Source of the DNA: Agrostemma githago
Lineage: Eukaryota; Streptophyta; Magnoliopsida; Caryophyllales; Caryophyllaceae
Direction of reading: 5' to 3'
Length of the DNA: 64,000 nucleotides
Assembly (NCBI GenBank): GCA_958450325.1
Contig: OY288243.1
Span: 36,694,678-36,758,677 of the forward strand
In this document: positions 48,186-59,449 of the stretch, piece by piece
Numbering within the stretch: position 1 is the first letter of the stretch
Layout of the letters: every line of letters starts with the position of its first letter
Translations under genes and position numbers: made by a program
The notes under the pieces: model-generated
Databases searched by the model: none
What the model was told of the DNA's origin: nothing
What the model saw: only the letters and a program-made list of their open reading frames with translations

Positions 48186-50124
48186 TCAGGGCATCTTGCC
48201 CTTCCCTTTGCCCTTGGCCTCCTTGGCCGTCCACTGACGACGACGCGGAGGAGAGCGTTCCCGAATCACCACAGGAACCTCTTTAGCTCGGACTCGCTTC
48301 TTGGAACTTGAGTCCTCATCCACCTCGATTGGCCCAAGTCGAGCCCTTACGGGCTCAGGGAGCCGGTCACGCGGACCTAGTCGGTCCCGGGCCGCCAGCC
48401 TTGGCCCAAGTCGCCGCTCCAAGTCAGTCTGGGGGCTTTGCCGCCCCCGCGTGCCACTAGCACCGGCATCTTTAGCTCGAGTCTTAGTATGTGACTTAAG
48501 ACCCGACTCTAATCGGACTAAGGTAGCAGGGGTCTCTCCCTCATCGTAGAATCCCCTATTGTCCTTTACCGTCTCCCGACGGACCAGTTCGAAGGCCTCA
48601 TCGACCTTCAGAGCTTTACGAGCCTCCTCGGACTCCTCAGAAGTCCATTTCTCGTAGGCTCGAGAAACCCAAGCAGATTGGCAAGGGTTGGGAATAGTCC
48701 ATGTAGGACGGGTGAACCACCTCTGCAACCAAGTGTCGCACATAGCGTCCGTCAGTTGGAGCGAGACGCTAATAATGGCTTCAGTCTCAGGAATGCGCTG
48801 AGACGAACCGAACTGCCTCAGAATGCGGTCCGGGTAGATGTGAACTGTCCAATCAAGGGACAGGATCACGAGATAACGAGCTTGGTCCCTCTTGGCCAAT
48901 CCCGTCAGCTTGGAAAGGAACCACCAAGCAACCGTCCACCTAATCAACGGGCCACCATGGAACACCAATTCCTCGTCCCAATAAGCTCGATTTATATGGT
49001 GATTCGAACTTATCTTGCGCCCCCTGGAACTGAGTTGGTTGTTACGGTAGTTTGGAACGCTCGGAGGAGGCTCTATGATCGACAAGCGCTCCGACAACCA
49101 AACCTGCAAACATGTACACGCAACTCATGAGTAACGGAATGGTTCGCTACAGCCCACTCGATCGAGTACACCCTCTGACTCGATCGAGTGAGGCTCTCTA
49201 AAACAACCAGAAGCTCGTCAGGTATGGCACTCGACCGAGTACACCCTCTGACTCGATCGAGTAAGACTCGCTAAAACAAACAGAAGCCTATCAGGTATGA
49301 CACTCGATCGAGTACACCCTATGACTCGATCGAGTAAGCCCTTCACAGGCCGGCAGAAGCACTTAACAGGCGCCACTCGATCGAGTGGTAGGTCCACTCG
49401 ATCGAGTGACTTACGGACTTCAAGAAGCCGCGAAACAAAAAAAATCGCGCAAACCAAAATTGAAAAATCGAAAGACGTTTACCTGCAGAATAAGGATACT
49501 CCCCGTCAGTTGCCGGGTCGGGTCAAGTCGCCTAGCATCCAGACCCATGATGAGTTCTCCCGTGACTAGCCAAGCAGGGCTATGACCAGTCTCCATCTGG
49601 TCAACCACTCCGATCAGTCTAATCTGGCCCACGCACGAGTCAGCATCCATCAACCCCTCGAAGACGTAGCGGTGCAGCATGCAAAACGCGAAGGCCCTAC
49701 GCCGGTGAGAAGGCGTAGCCCTTACATCCTGGCTATTCATGAACTTGTCAGCCAAGTCAAAAAGGGAGACAGTATCTCCCCGCACCATTCGATCTGTCTC
49801 AGCATGAGACAGACCCAAGAATTCCCTCAGTCTCCTCCTCGGGTCCGGGTAGAACGGAGGAATGGCAGGGCGAGCAACAGGGCTCCAACCGCCAATGGCT
49901 GCGATCTCCTCGGGAAGAGGGCATATCTCTCCCCGCGGGAACACGAAGACGTGATGGGTAGTGTCCCAAAGCGCCAAACAAGCGTCCAGAAAATGCACAT
50001 CAGGCACCAGACGCCTAAGAGGAAATAGGCTGGTAATCCCCATTTGGGTCAGCTGAATCCTGTCATCATCCCGAAAGTATTGGGACCAGGCAAAAAGCAT
50101 TGAAGTGAGATGCTCGATACCCAT
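48186..50124 (-). CDS. Antisense two-exon gene of the retrotransposon (plant-mobile-domain-like, 519 aa)
   Basis: On the strand opposite gag-pol. Exon 1 is 50124-49483 (214 codons, MGIEHLTSMLFAWSQYFRDD...). The donor CTGCAG|GTAAAC is at 49482. The intron is 49482-49104 (379 bp). The acceptor TTTGCAG|GTTTGG joins exon 2 at 49103-48186. The junction reads ILILQ|VWLSERL in phase 0, matching the LLQxWxxEHL wording of plant mobile domain (aminotransferase-like) proteins. Exon 1 has HVFVFPRGEICPLPEEIAAI, typical of antisense genes in Tat elements. The C-terminus (about residues 430-519) is basic and Arg/Pro-rich, with KKRVRAKE, PPRRRQWTAKEAKGKGKGK. Function in the element is unknown; proposed roles include dampening sense transcripts or host interaction. 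Both exons are open. Confidence 0.75.
49155..49410. repeat. Palindrome cluster in the intron of the antisense gene
   Basis: Eight CTCGAYCGAG palindromes occur in four pairs (near 49158/49183, 49228/49253, 49302/49325, 49374/49396). The first three pairs lie in about 75-bp tandem units that also contain ACACCCTMTGACTCG and an AGAAGC spacer. The pairing and spacer match the blocks in the LTRs, so the same cassette sits in two separate parts of the element. Confidence 0.9.
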
Positions 50125-50442
50125 GGCAGGAACTTGATTTCTTAAAAGACTGAGAGATTTTTTTTTAGAGAAGAGAAGGGTTTTGATTTGAGGTGCAGAA
50201 AGCTGAAGCAGGAAACCTGTATTTATAATATGGAAGCCTGGCAGTAACCTGACTAACCCTGCCTCCTCAGCAAATTGGGCCCCAACATGCGCAGGCCTGA
50301 CTTCAACCCAGAATAGGAATCTAGTTATCCTGAGCTTTCCTAAATTCTTTCTAAAAAAAAAAAAAATCGCTTTTTCGAAAATTCCAACTTTTTTTCAAAA
50401 TCCAGTACACTTTCCCCAGCACAAGTCGGTGTTTTGCCTATG

Positions 50443-50730
50443 TGTTACATGCAATATATGATGTGTCAGCATGCAGGTACACCCCAAGACTTCAGAAGCA
50501 AGTCCCCGCGCAGCTACTTTGCTCCCCAGCGTGAGTCGGTGTTCTCCTGGAACGCTACATCCAAAATGTGATGTATCAGCATACGGGTACTCCTACACCT
50601 CCAAGCACAAGTTTTATTCCCCAACGGAGACAACCTTCCCCGGTATGCTACATCCAAGACGCGATGTGTCAGCATACGGGTACTCCTACACCTCCAAGCA
50701 CAAGTTTCACTCCCCACGGAGCATCATCAT
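50443..50730. repeat. Tandem repeat in the 3' UTR, ~93-bp unit
   Basis: Two close copies start at 50554 and 50647 (GCTACATCCAARAYG...ATGTRTCAGCATACGGGTAC). An older copy starts near 50443 (GTTACATGCAATATATGATG). Amplified 3' tandem repeats next to the 3' LTR are a known habit of Tat elements such as Retand. Confidence 0.85.
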
Positions 50731-51042
50731 CAGGTCAGGTACGACTCGGGGCCTCAAAAGCAAGCCCGTGCAGCTCACATATCTCCCCGGCAGAACGCCC
50801 GAGGCGGCATTTTCTCCAAAATGGTACAGGACGGGCCCACATATAGGCACGCCTAGGACTTATGCGACAAGTCTGACTCCCCGCGGAGCTATCGTCGGCA
50901 GGACAGGTATGACCCTCTGCTTATGGCTGGCGAGCCCTTCACGCAAGTCTACTGGACTATAAACGACCCGACCGGAAGGCTGCCAGGTCGTAATCTGCGA
51001 TTGGCCTGGTGGCTACTCTGACTTTCGCCTTGTCCAAGCCTC

Positions 51043-51059
51043 AGTCAGAGTGGGGGCTC
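51043..51059 (+). promoter_or_regulatory. Polypurine-like tract before the 3' LTR
   Basis: GTCAGAGTGGGGGCTC ends at the base before TGTAGACACC. The purine-rich AGAGTGGGGG core is the expected primer for plus-strand DNA synthesis. Confidence 0.7.
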
Positions 51060-53970
51060 TGTAGACACCCGCATTTTGCCTGCTAGTGTCTATAGCAGTT
51101 CCCGACAAACACCCGATGATGATCGGACGCAAACGTGACTTAGCATACTCGGATTTGGGCCCGAAATCAATAATATCTGACATGGACTTTTAGCGGAGTA
51201 ATAATCTCACAAAACAGACCTCAAATTCAGGCCCAGTGGGTCGTTCCGAGCAAAATGAGACTAATTTGGGCCAAAACCGGCACCAAAAATAATTCCCGTC
51301 TTTTAGCGACCAGGTCAAAACCCGGTCAAGACAAACCCGACACAAAGAGCGACCGGGTGCGTTCCCGAAACATGCACCAGGTTCACAAATCTATCCAAAT
51401 CGCTCACAAAATCAGCCAAGATCAATCCAAATCAAACATAATCAATTAAACATAAATCAAGGACAATCACGCCCAAAATAGCCCGGCCTAATTGATCCAC
51501 TCGGTCGAGTGGATTGGCCACTCGATCGAGTGGAGCCTCTTCGAACCCGTCCAGATACATTCACGAGGGCACTCGACCGAGTGCACTAGGGCACTCGATC
51601 GAGTGACCCTAGGACGGGGTGAAGCCTATAAATACCCCTTCAAACCCATTGCATTCAAGGATTCAACTAATGCAAAATTACCCTAAGCTTCTACTCTAAC
51701 CTATCTATACTCTCTACACTACAAGCCTTAGCAACCCTAAGCCCTATACACAAAAAACCGAGTCCCTTGTCCCTCGATAAACCGACAACACACACACACG
51801 CCATAACTTACGTACATCCTCGATACTCCATAGTCCCGTCACTATTTGCGAGCCCATTTCCGAGGTCCCTACTAAACATGTATGTTGAGGGTGTCCCCAA
51901 CCCCGTTTCTATCTTTGTTATTTACGCTTATGTTTTTGTATCGTTTATTTTGTACTTTTACTAGTATCGTAATCCTAACATCTAACACTCTAACATCTAA
52001 CACTCTAACATTTTACTTTTTCTTGCATACTAACTTTTACAATTCGTTGCTAACATTATAACCATACCGTGTATATATATATAACTAGTATCAAAATCCC
52101 GGTTTCGGATACGTTTGACTATAATTGTCGCCTAAAGTCCGTCTAATCCCTTCACGAGCAACAACAGAGGTGGAGCCCTTTCGGGGAGCCCCGCCCCAAT
52201 GTACTCAAGGGCGTGACGTGATCGCGACTAATCGTAGTTGAACGTATTCAATCCCATTTTAATTAGTGCGGAACCCGTTGACACGAAAACCGACATCACA
52301 TAACCCGAAAGGGTTAGTTTCGATGTCGTGACGTAGAGGGATGCAATTCCGTCATTAATTCAAATTCACAAACATTTCATAAAATCCCGACGACGGTATT
52401 ATGATCGTATATGTACACGATTGTAGTACCGGAGGTTGAGTTAAATTCGAATCAAGCGATATTTGTATTTAACTCGACCGACCGTCGTTTTCAACCCCAA
52501 AAACGAAGCGAGCTAACACTCGTACAGGGACTACTCGACCGAGTGCATAGGCCACTCGATCGAGTAGTGTCCACAAAACTGGGCAGAATACCTTTCGAGG
52601 GCACACTCGACCGAGTCAGACCATGACTCGACCGAGTGGGTCCTGTAACCCAGAAAACCGAGAGTTTAAGTGCAACATTTAAGCCTCGTCTTGTTTTTAC
52701 GACTCTTAGTCGACACGTGTAAAGCCAATCACGTGAACTCATTTTCTAAAACTCACGTTTATCATGGCAAATCGAATTAAATCTAAATTCGTCAATATTT
52801 TGATTTAATTTGGCCAACTCTCGATTTAAAACACATAAAAACACGAGTCACAACTCGTACAGGTGCCACTCGATCGAGTACACCTGCTACTCGATCGAGT
52901 AGCACCCCAAACCGTGGGCAGAAGCTTCTTTTAGGACGCACTCGACCGAGTCAGGCCATGACTCGACCGAGTGAGTCCTGTAGCCCCATAACCGAGGGCC
53001 TTGACACACCTTTCAAGCCTCGCCTTTTTTTTATCGACATTAGTCATCACGTGTAAAGACTATCACGTGACTAACCTATTTTCAAAACCATGCACAACAC
53101 GACACGTAGAACGACTTTGACCACCTTTGACGTGATGAGTCGGGACAAGACTACGGGATATGAGATCGGGCTAGCAATACGCCACAGTCTCATATTTCCG
53201 TCCTTCGTTTAGTACACAATATAATGTGTATTTAATCGGGGTTAGTCCATCTACACATTCCGCGGTCTAGCTTACATACGGGTCCGTCCATATCTTTGTA
53301 TCGCGTTATTTTTATTACTTCTACGTAATGTTGTATTGTGAATTCCGGGTTGTATTTCCGCCCGTGTAACTTGTACGTTTTTATTTTACTTTCGAGCTTT
53401 GTTTATTTACTTGCTTTTACGCTTTATAAACGAACCTCGCATGCTAAACCACTTTGACCAAAAATAAGATGCATTAAATGACGTAGTTCACAAACTATTA
53501 ATATGCTTAGCCCGAAAACGCTGTTTGCATATCATTTAATCGTTTTACTAGCGCGCTCACACGAACACGAACGATGTCTTAGTATAGGCCGCCATGTGCG
53601 GGCGGGGTTGGGTGTCCTTAGTGGGCTTCCCAACACGTACCCTCACCCCTTACTCAGAACCTTTGGTTTCCGGATGTCCGAAACCCTTGGCGCACGAGAG
53701 TCATTCTATATACGAAAGCCGGTTTATACGGTATCGGTATTGCAATGCAAAGGGACGAGCCCAATAAACTCTGAAATCGAAGTGGGCTTACTTTGTGTAT
53801 AGCCCATGACGACATAGAGTGGGCTCGTATGGTTCCGAATAACCACAAAATTCGGTGGCGACTCCATTTTGACTTAAATTTCGAACCCGAGAACAATCTC
53901 ACCACGAGATTCATTCGCCTACCCAAACCCGCGCGTGGCCGCGTCGGGGTGGACCTACGTCATGTCCACA
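51060..53970 (+). repeat. 3' LTR (2911 bp)
   Basis: Same length as the 5' LTR. By line-by-line reading I count nine single-base differences and no indel, including T/C near 37306, T/C and G/C near 37370-37390, A/C near 38125, A/G near 38515, A/C near 39135, and three between 39665 and 39805. TATA box at 51627-51634. Confidence 0.95.
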
Positions 53971-53975
53971 ACGTG
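53971..53975. other. Target-site duplication ACGTG (right copy)
   Basis: It follows the CA end of the 3' LTR directly and matches 37281-37285. Confidence 0.95.
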
Positions 53976-56900
53976 CATCCGCATATGCAAGAACCCGGTC
54001 AGAGATCAGCACGTTAGCAATGCTCCCACCTCCGATGAAGTTGCTGTCATCTGGTTAGAAGACTCAAGCTTGAGTGATAATAGCGGACCACACATCTTGG
54101 TTACCGGACGCATGAACGTGTCGCATCAGATCAAACATTATTACGGTTGCTACGATCCTTTACAGTACCCTCTTCTTTTTCCGAGCGGTGAGTGTAGCTG
54201 GCATCAAGGGGTTAAGAAGCACGTCACAAACCCCACCGCAAGAGGCCTTTCTCGTGCCAGTTCAAGTGCACCGCTGCAGCCCGATGCGTATGCCTCAACT
54301 TTTCAGAGTGCCGAGAATCTGTTAGAGGCTGAAGATCAGAGTATGTCCTCGCCCTGACTTTTGTACATGTCGCGTCGCTTTTGCTATCTGGAAGCACACG
54401 TTTTGATATACACAGTAAATTACGAAATATAACACTGCAAATGTGTGTAGTGTTATTTGGAGATAAGCATAAGCGCATGCTCCTAGGTTGCAAACAGTAA
54501 GAAATAGGACACCAAACATAGCTATGGCCTTGTGTGCATGGTCGGCTAATTGTGGTACGCAGTGCACTGAACTGTCAGGGTCATGGTTCGATGCGAATAG
54601 GTCAGCCCGTATACACACCAGCTGCTTATTGTATCCTAGCTTGTCAGATGTCGTCAGTTGTTTAGGAGTAATATTTTTGCTGTTGTAGGCTGTATCCTGT
54701 CTACTGACAACGTATCCTGTTAACTCAGGATGCTCCGGACAGTCATCGGTGCTTGAGCGTAACCTACCTTGTCGAGCATACTATGCCCACAGACTGCAGC
54801 ACAGACCAAATAACATGCTTCTTAGAGCTGGAAGGTGTCTGCAACAGTATGTAGTTGACATGTACGTGAAACTAGAAAACTCTCGCTTGGATTTTGTTCG
54901 TTACAATCAGAAAGTGATACGTTCGGAGCTGTACCAAGGAATACTTGGCACGATGGACGCCGGGAGCAGTGTGCTGCTAATGTTGGAAGGCGTGTAATAC
55001 TTCCAGCGACCTACATTGAAGGACCTAGGGATATGCAGCGGCGCTATTTAAATGCGATGACTCTTGTACATCGCTATGGAAAGCCAGACTTCTTCATAAC
55101 GATAACCTGCAACACTTACTGGCCCGAAATAAAAAACGAATTAGCTCAAGGGGAGGAAGCCTAGAATCGGCCAGATTTGGTGGACAGAGTTTTCCGAGCT
55201 AAGCTAATAGTACTGAAGAATAAACTCATTGACGAGAAGGCATTTGGTGAGGTTGCTGCTTATGTTTATGTTGTTGAGTTCCAAAAATGAGGCCTGCCAC
55301 ATGCACATCTATTGTTGATCATGAAGAAAAACAGTAAGATGAACTGTCCAGAGGATTTTGAGAGGTTTGTAACTGCTGAGATTCCTCCAGAAGCGAACGA
55401 GAGCCTCCGTAAGGCCGTGCTAAAACGTATGATGCATGGACCATGCGGTAAGCTGAATCATGATTGTTCGTGCATGAAGCACAAAAAGACAATAGGCCAG
55501 TGTAAGTCCGACTACCCAAAACCATATGCGGCCGAGACCACGAACAGTGACGGCGGGTACCCAGTGTACAAACGCCAGAGTACTGGTGAGACAGTCAGAA
55601 TAAGAGGTCAGTACCTAGACAATCGTTGGGTTATTCCATATAACCCGTATCTTCTTGACCTCTTAGACTGTCATATTAATGTTGATGTATGTTCTAGCAT
55701 ACAGGCAGTGAAATATCTTTACAAGTATGTCTACAAGGGACACGGCAAAATATCATTTACCATTGGACCGAGGACTGAAGGGAAAGTGATTGATGAAATA
55801 AATGAGTATCAGTCCGGTCGTTGGGTGTCCCCGATAGAGGCGATCTGGCGCATATTTAGCTTTGACCTGTTTGAGATGCACCCACCGGTAATGGCATTGC
55901 CAATTCATCTTGAAGATATGCAATCAATTCAGATGAAACCACATGAGACACTATCCAGTGTGGTATCTGATGTGAAGAGGCTAAGAACGCCGTTAACCGA
56001 CTTCTTCAGAGTCAATAGGGAAAACACTGGTAAGGTCGGCGAAGAATATGTTTACTCTGAGTTTCCTGAATACTATCGGTGGGATGCATCCCAACAGCGA
56101 TGGTTAAAGAGAAAAAACAGTGTTATCGTGCTAGGCAGGCTTGTCTTTGTATCGCCGTCAGAGACGGAACGCTTTCATTTAAGGTTACTGCTAACGCATG
56201 TACATTCACCTACGTCTTTTGAAGATCTCTTAGTTGTAAAGGGTCGTCAGTGCTCAACGTACCAGGAAGCCGCTGTTGAGCTTGGACTGATAGAGGACAG
56301 TAACATGGTTGAACTATGCCTCAATGAAGCAGAAGTTGTTCAAATACCCTCTGCTTTGCGACGCCTATTCGGAACCATTCTCATGTACTGTGATCCCAGA
56401 GATCCCCAGGCGCTGTGGGCCAAATACTACAGCTCGTTATCTGAAGACTTCCTGGTAGAGAACCCAGCGAATGCACGGGCAGTTCATGATCTCACAATTC
56501 GCAGCGTGGAGCAGCATCTGGAGGCGGCTGGTAAGTCTCTCAAGTCGTACAATCTTGACCAACTGGTAGGACCACGGGATCTTGTAATACAAAGGACAAG
56601 AGATATATCCGTTGCACTCGCCGCCCCTGTACCAGACGAGTGTTTACACTGTCGCGGTACACTAAACCCTGAACAACAACACGCTTTTGACACTATAATT
56701 AGGCATGTGAAACAGGACCGACCTGGAGCCTTTTTCGTGGATTGGCCCGGTGGCACCGAGAAAACATATTTGTATAACGCTCTGTATGCTGAGGTCTGGT
56801 TGCTTGGTCTCATAGTCTTGTCCACAGCCACGTCTGGAATCGCGGCGTCTAACATACCGTCCGGAAGGACCGCCCATTCAAGATTCAAACTTCCTCTGAA

Positions 56901-58065
56901 ACTGGACAAGTCGCTGGCATGCAATGTACCAAAACAGGGGAGTTTGGCTGCTCTGATTCAAGCAGCCAGGTTACAGTGTCCGGATGAAGCTTCAATGGCT
57001 AGGAGGGAAACAGTAGAAGCACTTGACAAGTTGCTGCGTGATCTGTGTAATCCAGATGTGATTTTCGGTGGGAAGTTGATAGTGTTTGGGGGCGACTTCC
57101 GTCAAGTGCTGCCCATTGTTCCACATAAAACCATGCGAGAAGCCGTCAATTCCAGCGTTTTATCTTCCCCAATATGGCCCCAGCTTATAAAGTTTCGGCT
57201 AACTATTAACGTTCGTGCTCGGACTGACCCACTGTTCTGTGCATATCTTTTATCTTTAGGAAATAGTGAACTTCTGACTGAGGACTGTGATCTGGTCACC
57301 CTGCCAGACGAAATTGTGTATCATACAAGGGGTGAAGATACAGATCTAATTGCTACAGTTGCTAACGCGGTCTACCCAGAAGCTGATGTCAATACTTTAG
57401 GAATCGCAGTTTTCTTCCAAAGATCGATACTCACACCCATGAATGAGGACGTCGATGCTGTGAACACACTACTGATCGACAGGTTTCCAGGAACAGCTGT
57501 TGTCTACAGAGGATACGATACACTGCTTGCAGACAACTGCAACATTTACCCTGCTGAATTTATAAATAAACTTTGTCCCGGGGGCATGAGTGCGTACAAT
57601 CTTGTTCTTAAAGAGAACTGTCCAGTAATTTTGCTTAGAAATCTTCTTCCATCGTCAGGTCTGTGCAACGGAACTAGACTTATATGTACCAAATTGTTTC
57701 CAAACGTAGTAGAATGTATCATAACCACTGGTCATCATAGTGGTAGCCACGTCTTCATTCCGCGGATTAGGATGGAACCATCGGAATCTTCTAACTATCC
57801 GTTCAGCTTTTACCGCAATCAGTTTCCACTACGGTTGAGCTTTGCAATGACCATTAATAAATCACAGGGCCAGACCCTGGACCAAGTTGCAGTATACCTT
57901 CCACGACCGTGCTTCTCTCATGGACAGCTGTATGTTGCCCTTTCTCGGGCTAGGGAGTCGAGCGAGGTTACTGTTGTTTCTGCAACAGCAGTTGAGGGTG
58001 CATCCGATCACCGTGTGAAGAATGTCATTTCTTACGAAGTACTGCGTCTTGCAGGCATCATATAA
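53976..58065 (+). pseudogene. Helitron Rep-helicase gene, main part (3' of retrotransposon)
   Basis: Continuation of the gene cut at 37285. In order: NAPTSDEVAVIWL and HYYGCYDPLQYPLLFP (to 54340); a predicted intron 54341-54728 (GTATGT...CTCAG) that keeps frame into PCRAYYAHRLQ and VVDMYVKLENSRLDF; a frameshift near 54980; the HUH nuclease region (RDMQRRYLNAM, then LPHAHLLL with the HxH pair near 55291-55314), broken by TAG 55162-55164 and TGA 55288-55290. A 917-codon open frame (55312-58065) then holds the catalytic tyrosine motif AVKYLYKYVYKG and a Pif1-like helicase (GGDFRQVLPIVP, INKSQGQTLDQVAVYL, GQLYVALSRA). Walker A reads PGGTEKT: Glu (GAG 56758-56760) replaces the Gly before Lys, which should abolish ATP use. 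Confidence 0.9.
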
Positions 58066-58957
58066 AGTGCAAAGAACGTGGATTCTGCCCTGTACAGGAA
58101 ATGGACACCTTTTGCGTGGAACTACGCCCACGACAGCTATTATGCTTATGCCTTTTCGATTGCTGGTGATGAACAGGAACATTATTATTCCTCCCATATT
58201 TTGCGAGCCTGTTTTGAAGTTTGCTTCACAGTTAGCCTATTCACTGCTGCGTGCGGCGCTCTACGTTTTGTTATTGCACTGATGTTCAGCAGACAGACTT
58301 TCCCAAACGTTGGTCTACTTCTACCTATGTCAGTCTTCACCCACAGGTGGCTGTGAGTAATTAACTCCGGGGCCACCAGGAGGAAGGGTAATGAAGTCTT
58401 ACTTCTGCCTGAACACTCGTTCAGTGCTCGGACAACATCTAATGCCGTTTGTTTATGGGATATTCACCAGGTTGTGCTGATTATAAAACTTAGTGGATCG
58501 TTATTTCGTGCACGTGGTCTTTTGGTCTTATGACTCCATATTCTACGATTAGTTTAGCCCCTCCCACCCACCCACCCCCCCACCCCCACCCCCCACCCCC
58601 CCACCCCCCCTCCCTCTGGACTGTTTCAAGCTGTTGAGCCTCGATATCAACACATTCAATAATTGTGGACTGTTGACAACACCTTTTGCCCATCAACCAG
58701 GTACGTAATGACAATGGTACATGCTGTTAAACAGTACTGCGTAGAAAGACATACATGCCCCAGTACAATGACTATATAATAACTTGCATCTTAACTAAGA
58801 ATGTAAACAGCACGACCTGTGAAATTATCTGATACATAGTTAGCAATTCGATGGTTTAACTTAACAGATCCATGGACATTCAAGGGGGGGCATACAGACA
58901 GAAAATTAAACGGTAATGACAGAGCATTCAGTAATCAGAAAAAAGAGGGGTTACTTC
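58066..58957. other. 3' flank of the Rep-helicase gene, no gene seen
   Basis: No conserved protein is seen. It includes the C-rich tract at 58560-58616. The Helitron 3' hairpin and CTRR end were not found here. Confidence 0.4.
58560..58616 (-). repeat. C-rich tract, potential G-quadruplex on the minus strand
   Basis: Repeated CCCACCC / CCCCCCCACCCCC blocks over about 55 bp. The complementary strand has many runs of three or more G separated by single T or A, the standard quadruplex pattern. Confidence 0.85.
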
Positions 58958-59449
58958 TCACACGTAAAATCTGGGACAATGATTCTTCAGCAGATTGAAC
59001 ACACAGACGTAGCTTGAAATACTGTCCGTGTCCGCACTTTTGTAGCCCTGTACCTTCCAGTAGTCCGACACATATATGCAACCTTTCCTCTTTTTCACCA
59101 GACGTTCATCAGTAGTAGTTGCCACCCACACGTGAGGTCCAAATGTGCTATCAGAGCTTTGGTTGAAACTGTCTTTCCCCTTTCCCACCCTCTCAAAGCA
59201 TCGCTGCAATTTGAAGGCACTGCTGTATCTTTCATCACCGCCGAAGAATTCTATCGCTATAGCTCTCCCGAAATCTCCATTCTTCTGCCCACTCCAGACA
59301 TGGTGGATCTTCCTAACCGGATATCCCAGCTTTGTTATCTCGTCCCTTACACAGTTGAAGCTCCTGCCAATGATTCGCCCATTGCTTGATACTTGATAAG
59401 GTAGGTTGTGCATGATGCACGTCGGTGGGTATACAAATCTTTCATCCAT
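58958..59449 (-). CDS. XS-domain protein (163 aa), Helitron cargo
   Basis: Coded on the strand opposite the Rep gene, 0.9 kb beyond it. From about residue 8 it aligns by eye with the XS domain of the SGS3/IDN2/FDM family: YPPTCIMHNLP, NGRIIGRSFNCVRDEI, KIHHVWSGQKNGDFGRAIAI (family: a tryptophan then G-H-x-G then small hydrophobics), EFFGGDERYSSAFKLQRCFE, VGKGKDSF, then HVWVATTTDE (family: YGW-A--DD). XS domains bind dsRNA with 5' overhangs and act in trans-acting siRNA production and RNA-directed DNA methylation. Host members are longer (zf-XS before, coiled coil and XH after); this one is XS alone. That suggests a captured domain or a competitor of the host factors. The frame is intact. The ATG at 59449 is the first in frame. 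Confidence 0.65.
   Translation of the reverse strand: MDERFVYPPTCIMHNLPYQVSSNGRIIGRSFNCVRDEITKLGYPVRKIHHVWSGQKNGDFGRAIAIEFFGGDERYSSAFKLQRCFERVGKGKDSFNQSSDSTFGPHVWVATTTDERLVKKRKGCIYVSDYWKVQGYKSADTDSISSYVCVFNLLKNHCPRFYV

Larger units (their letters stand above)
50125..51059. other. 3' region with promoter of antisense gene, repeats and polypurine tract
   Basis: Minus-strand promoter candidate: ATATTATAAATAC in antisense sense near 50220-50231, about 95 bp before the antisense ATG. It is followed (in plus sense) by tandem repeats at 50443-50730 and, at the end, the purine-rich AGTCAGAGTGGGGGCTC tract at 51043-51059. Confidence 0.6.
37286..53970 (+). mobile_element. Complete Ty3/gypsy Tat-lineage LTR retrotransposon, 16,685 bp
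   Basis: Two 2,911-bp LTRs with TG...CA ends, a perfect 5-bp TSD, a primer binding site, gag, pol (protease, RT, two RNase H domains, integrase), a 3' antisense gene, 3' tandem repeats and a purine-rich tract are all present. A second, archaeal-type RNase H and an antisense gene are features of the Tat lineage (Ogre, Retand, Grande). It interrupts the Helitron Rep gene. Nine differences between its LTRs (0.31%) show a recent insertion. Two stop codons in pol mean it probably cannot move without help from other copies. Confidence 0.95.

Noticed and set aside
49155..49410. CRISPR-like look of regularly spaced palindromic repeats
   Set aside because: The spacers are themselves repeats, the context is a plant retrotransposon intron, and no cas genes are present.
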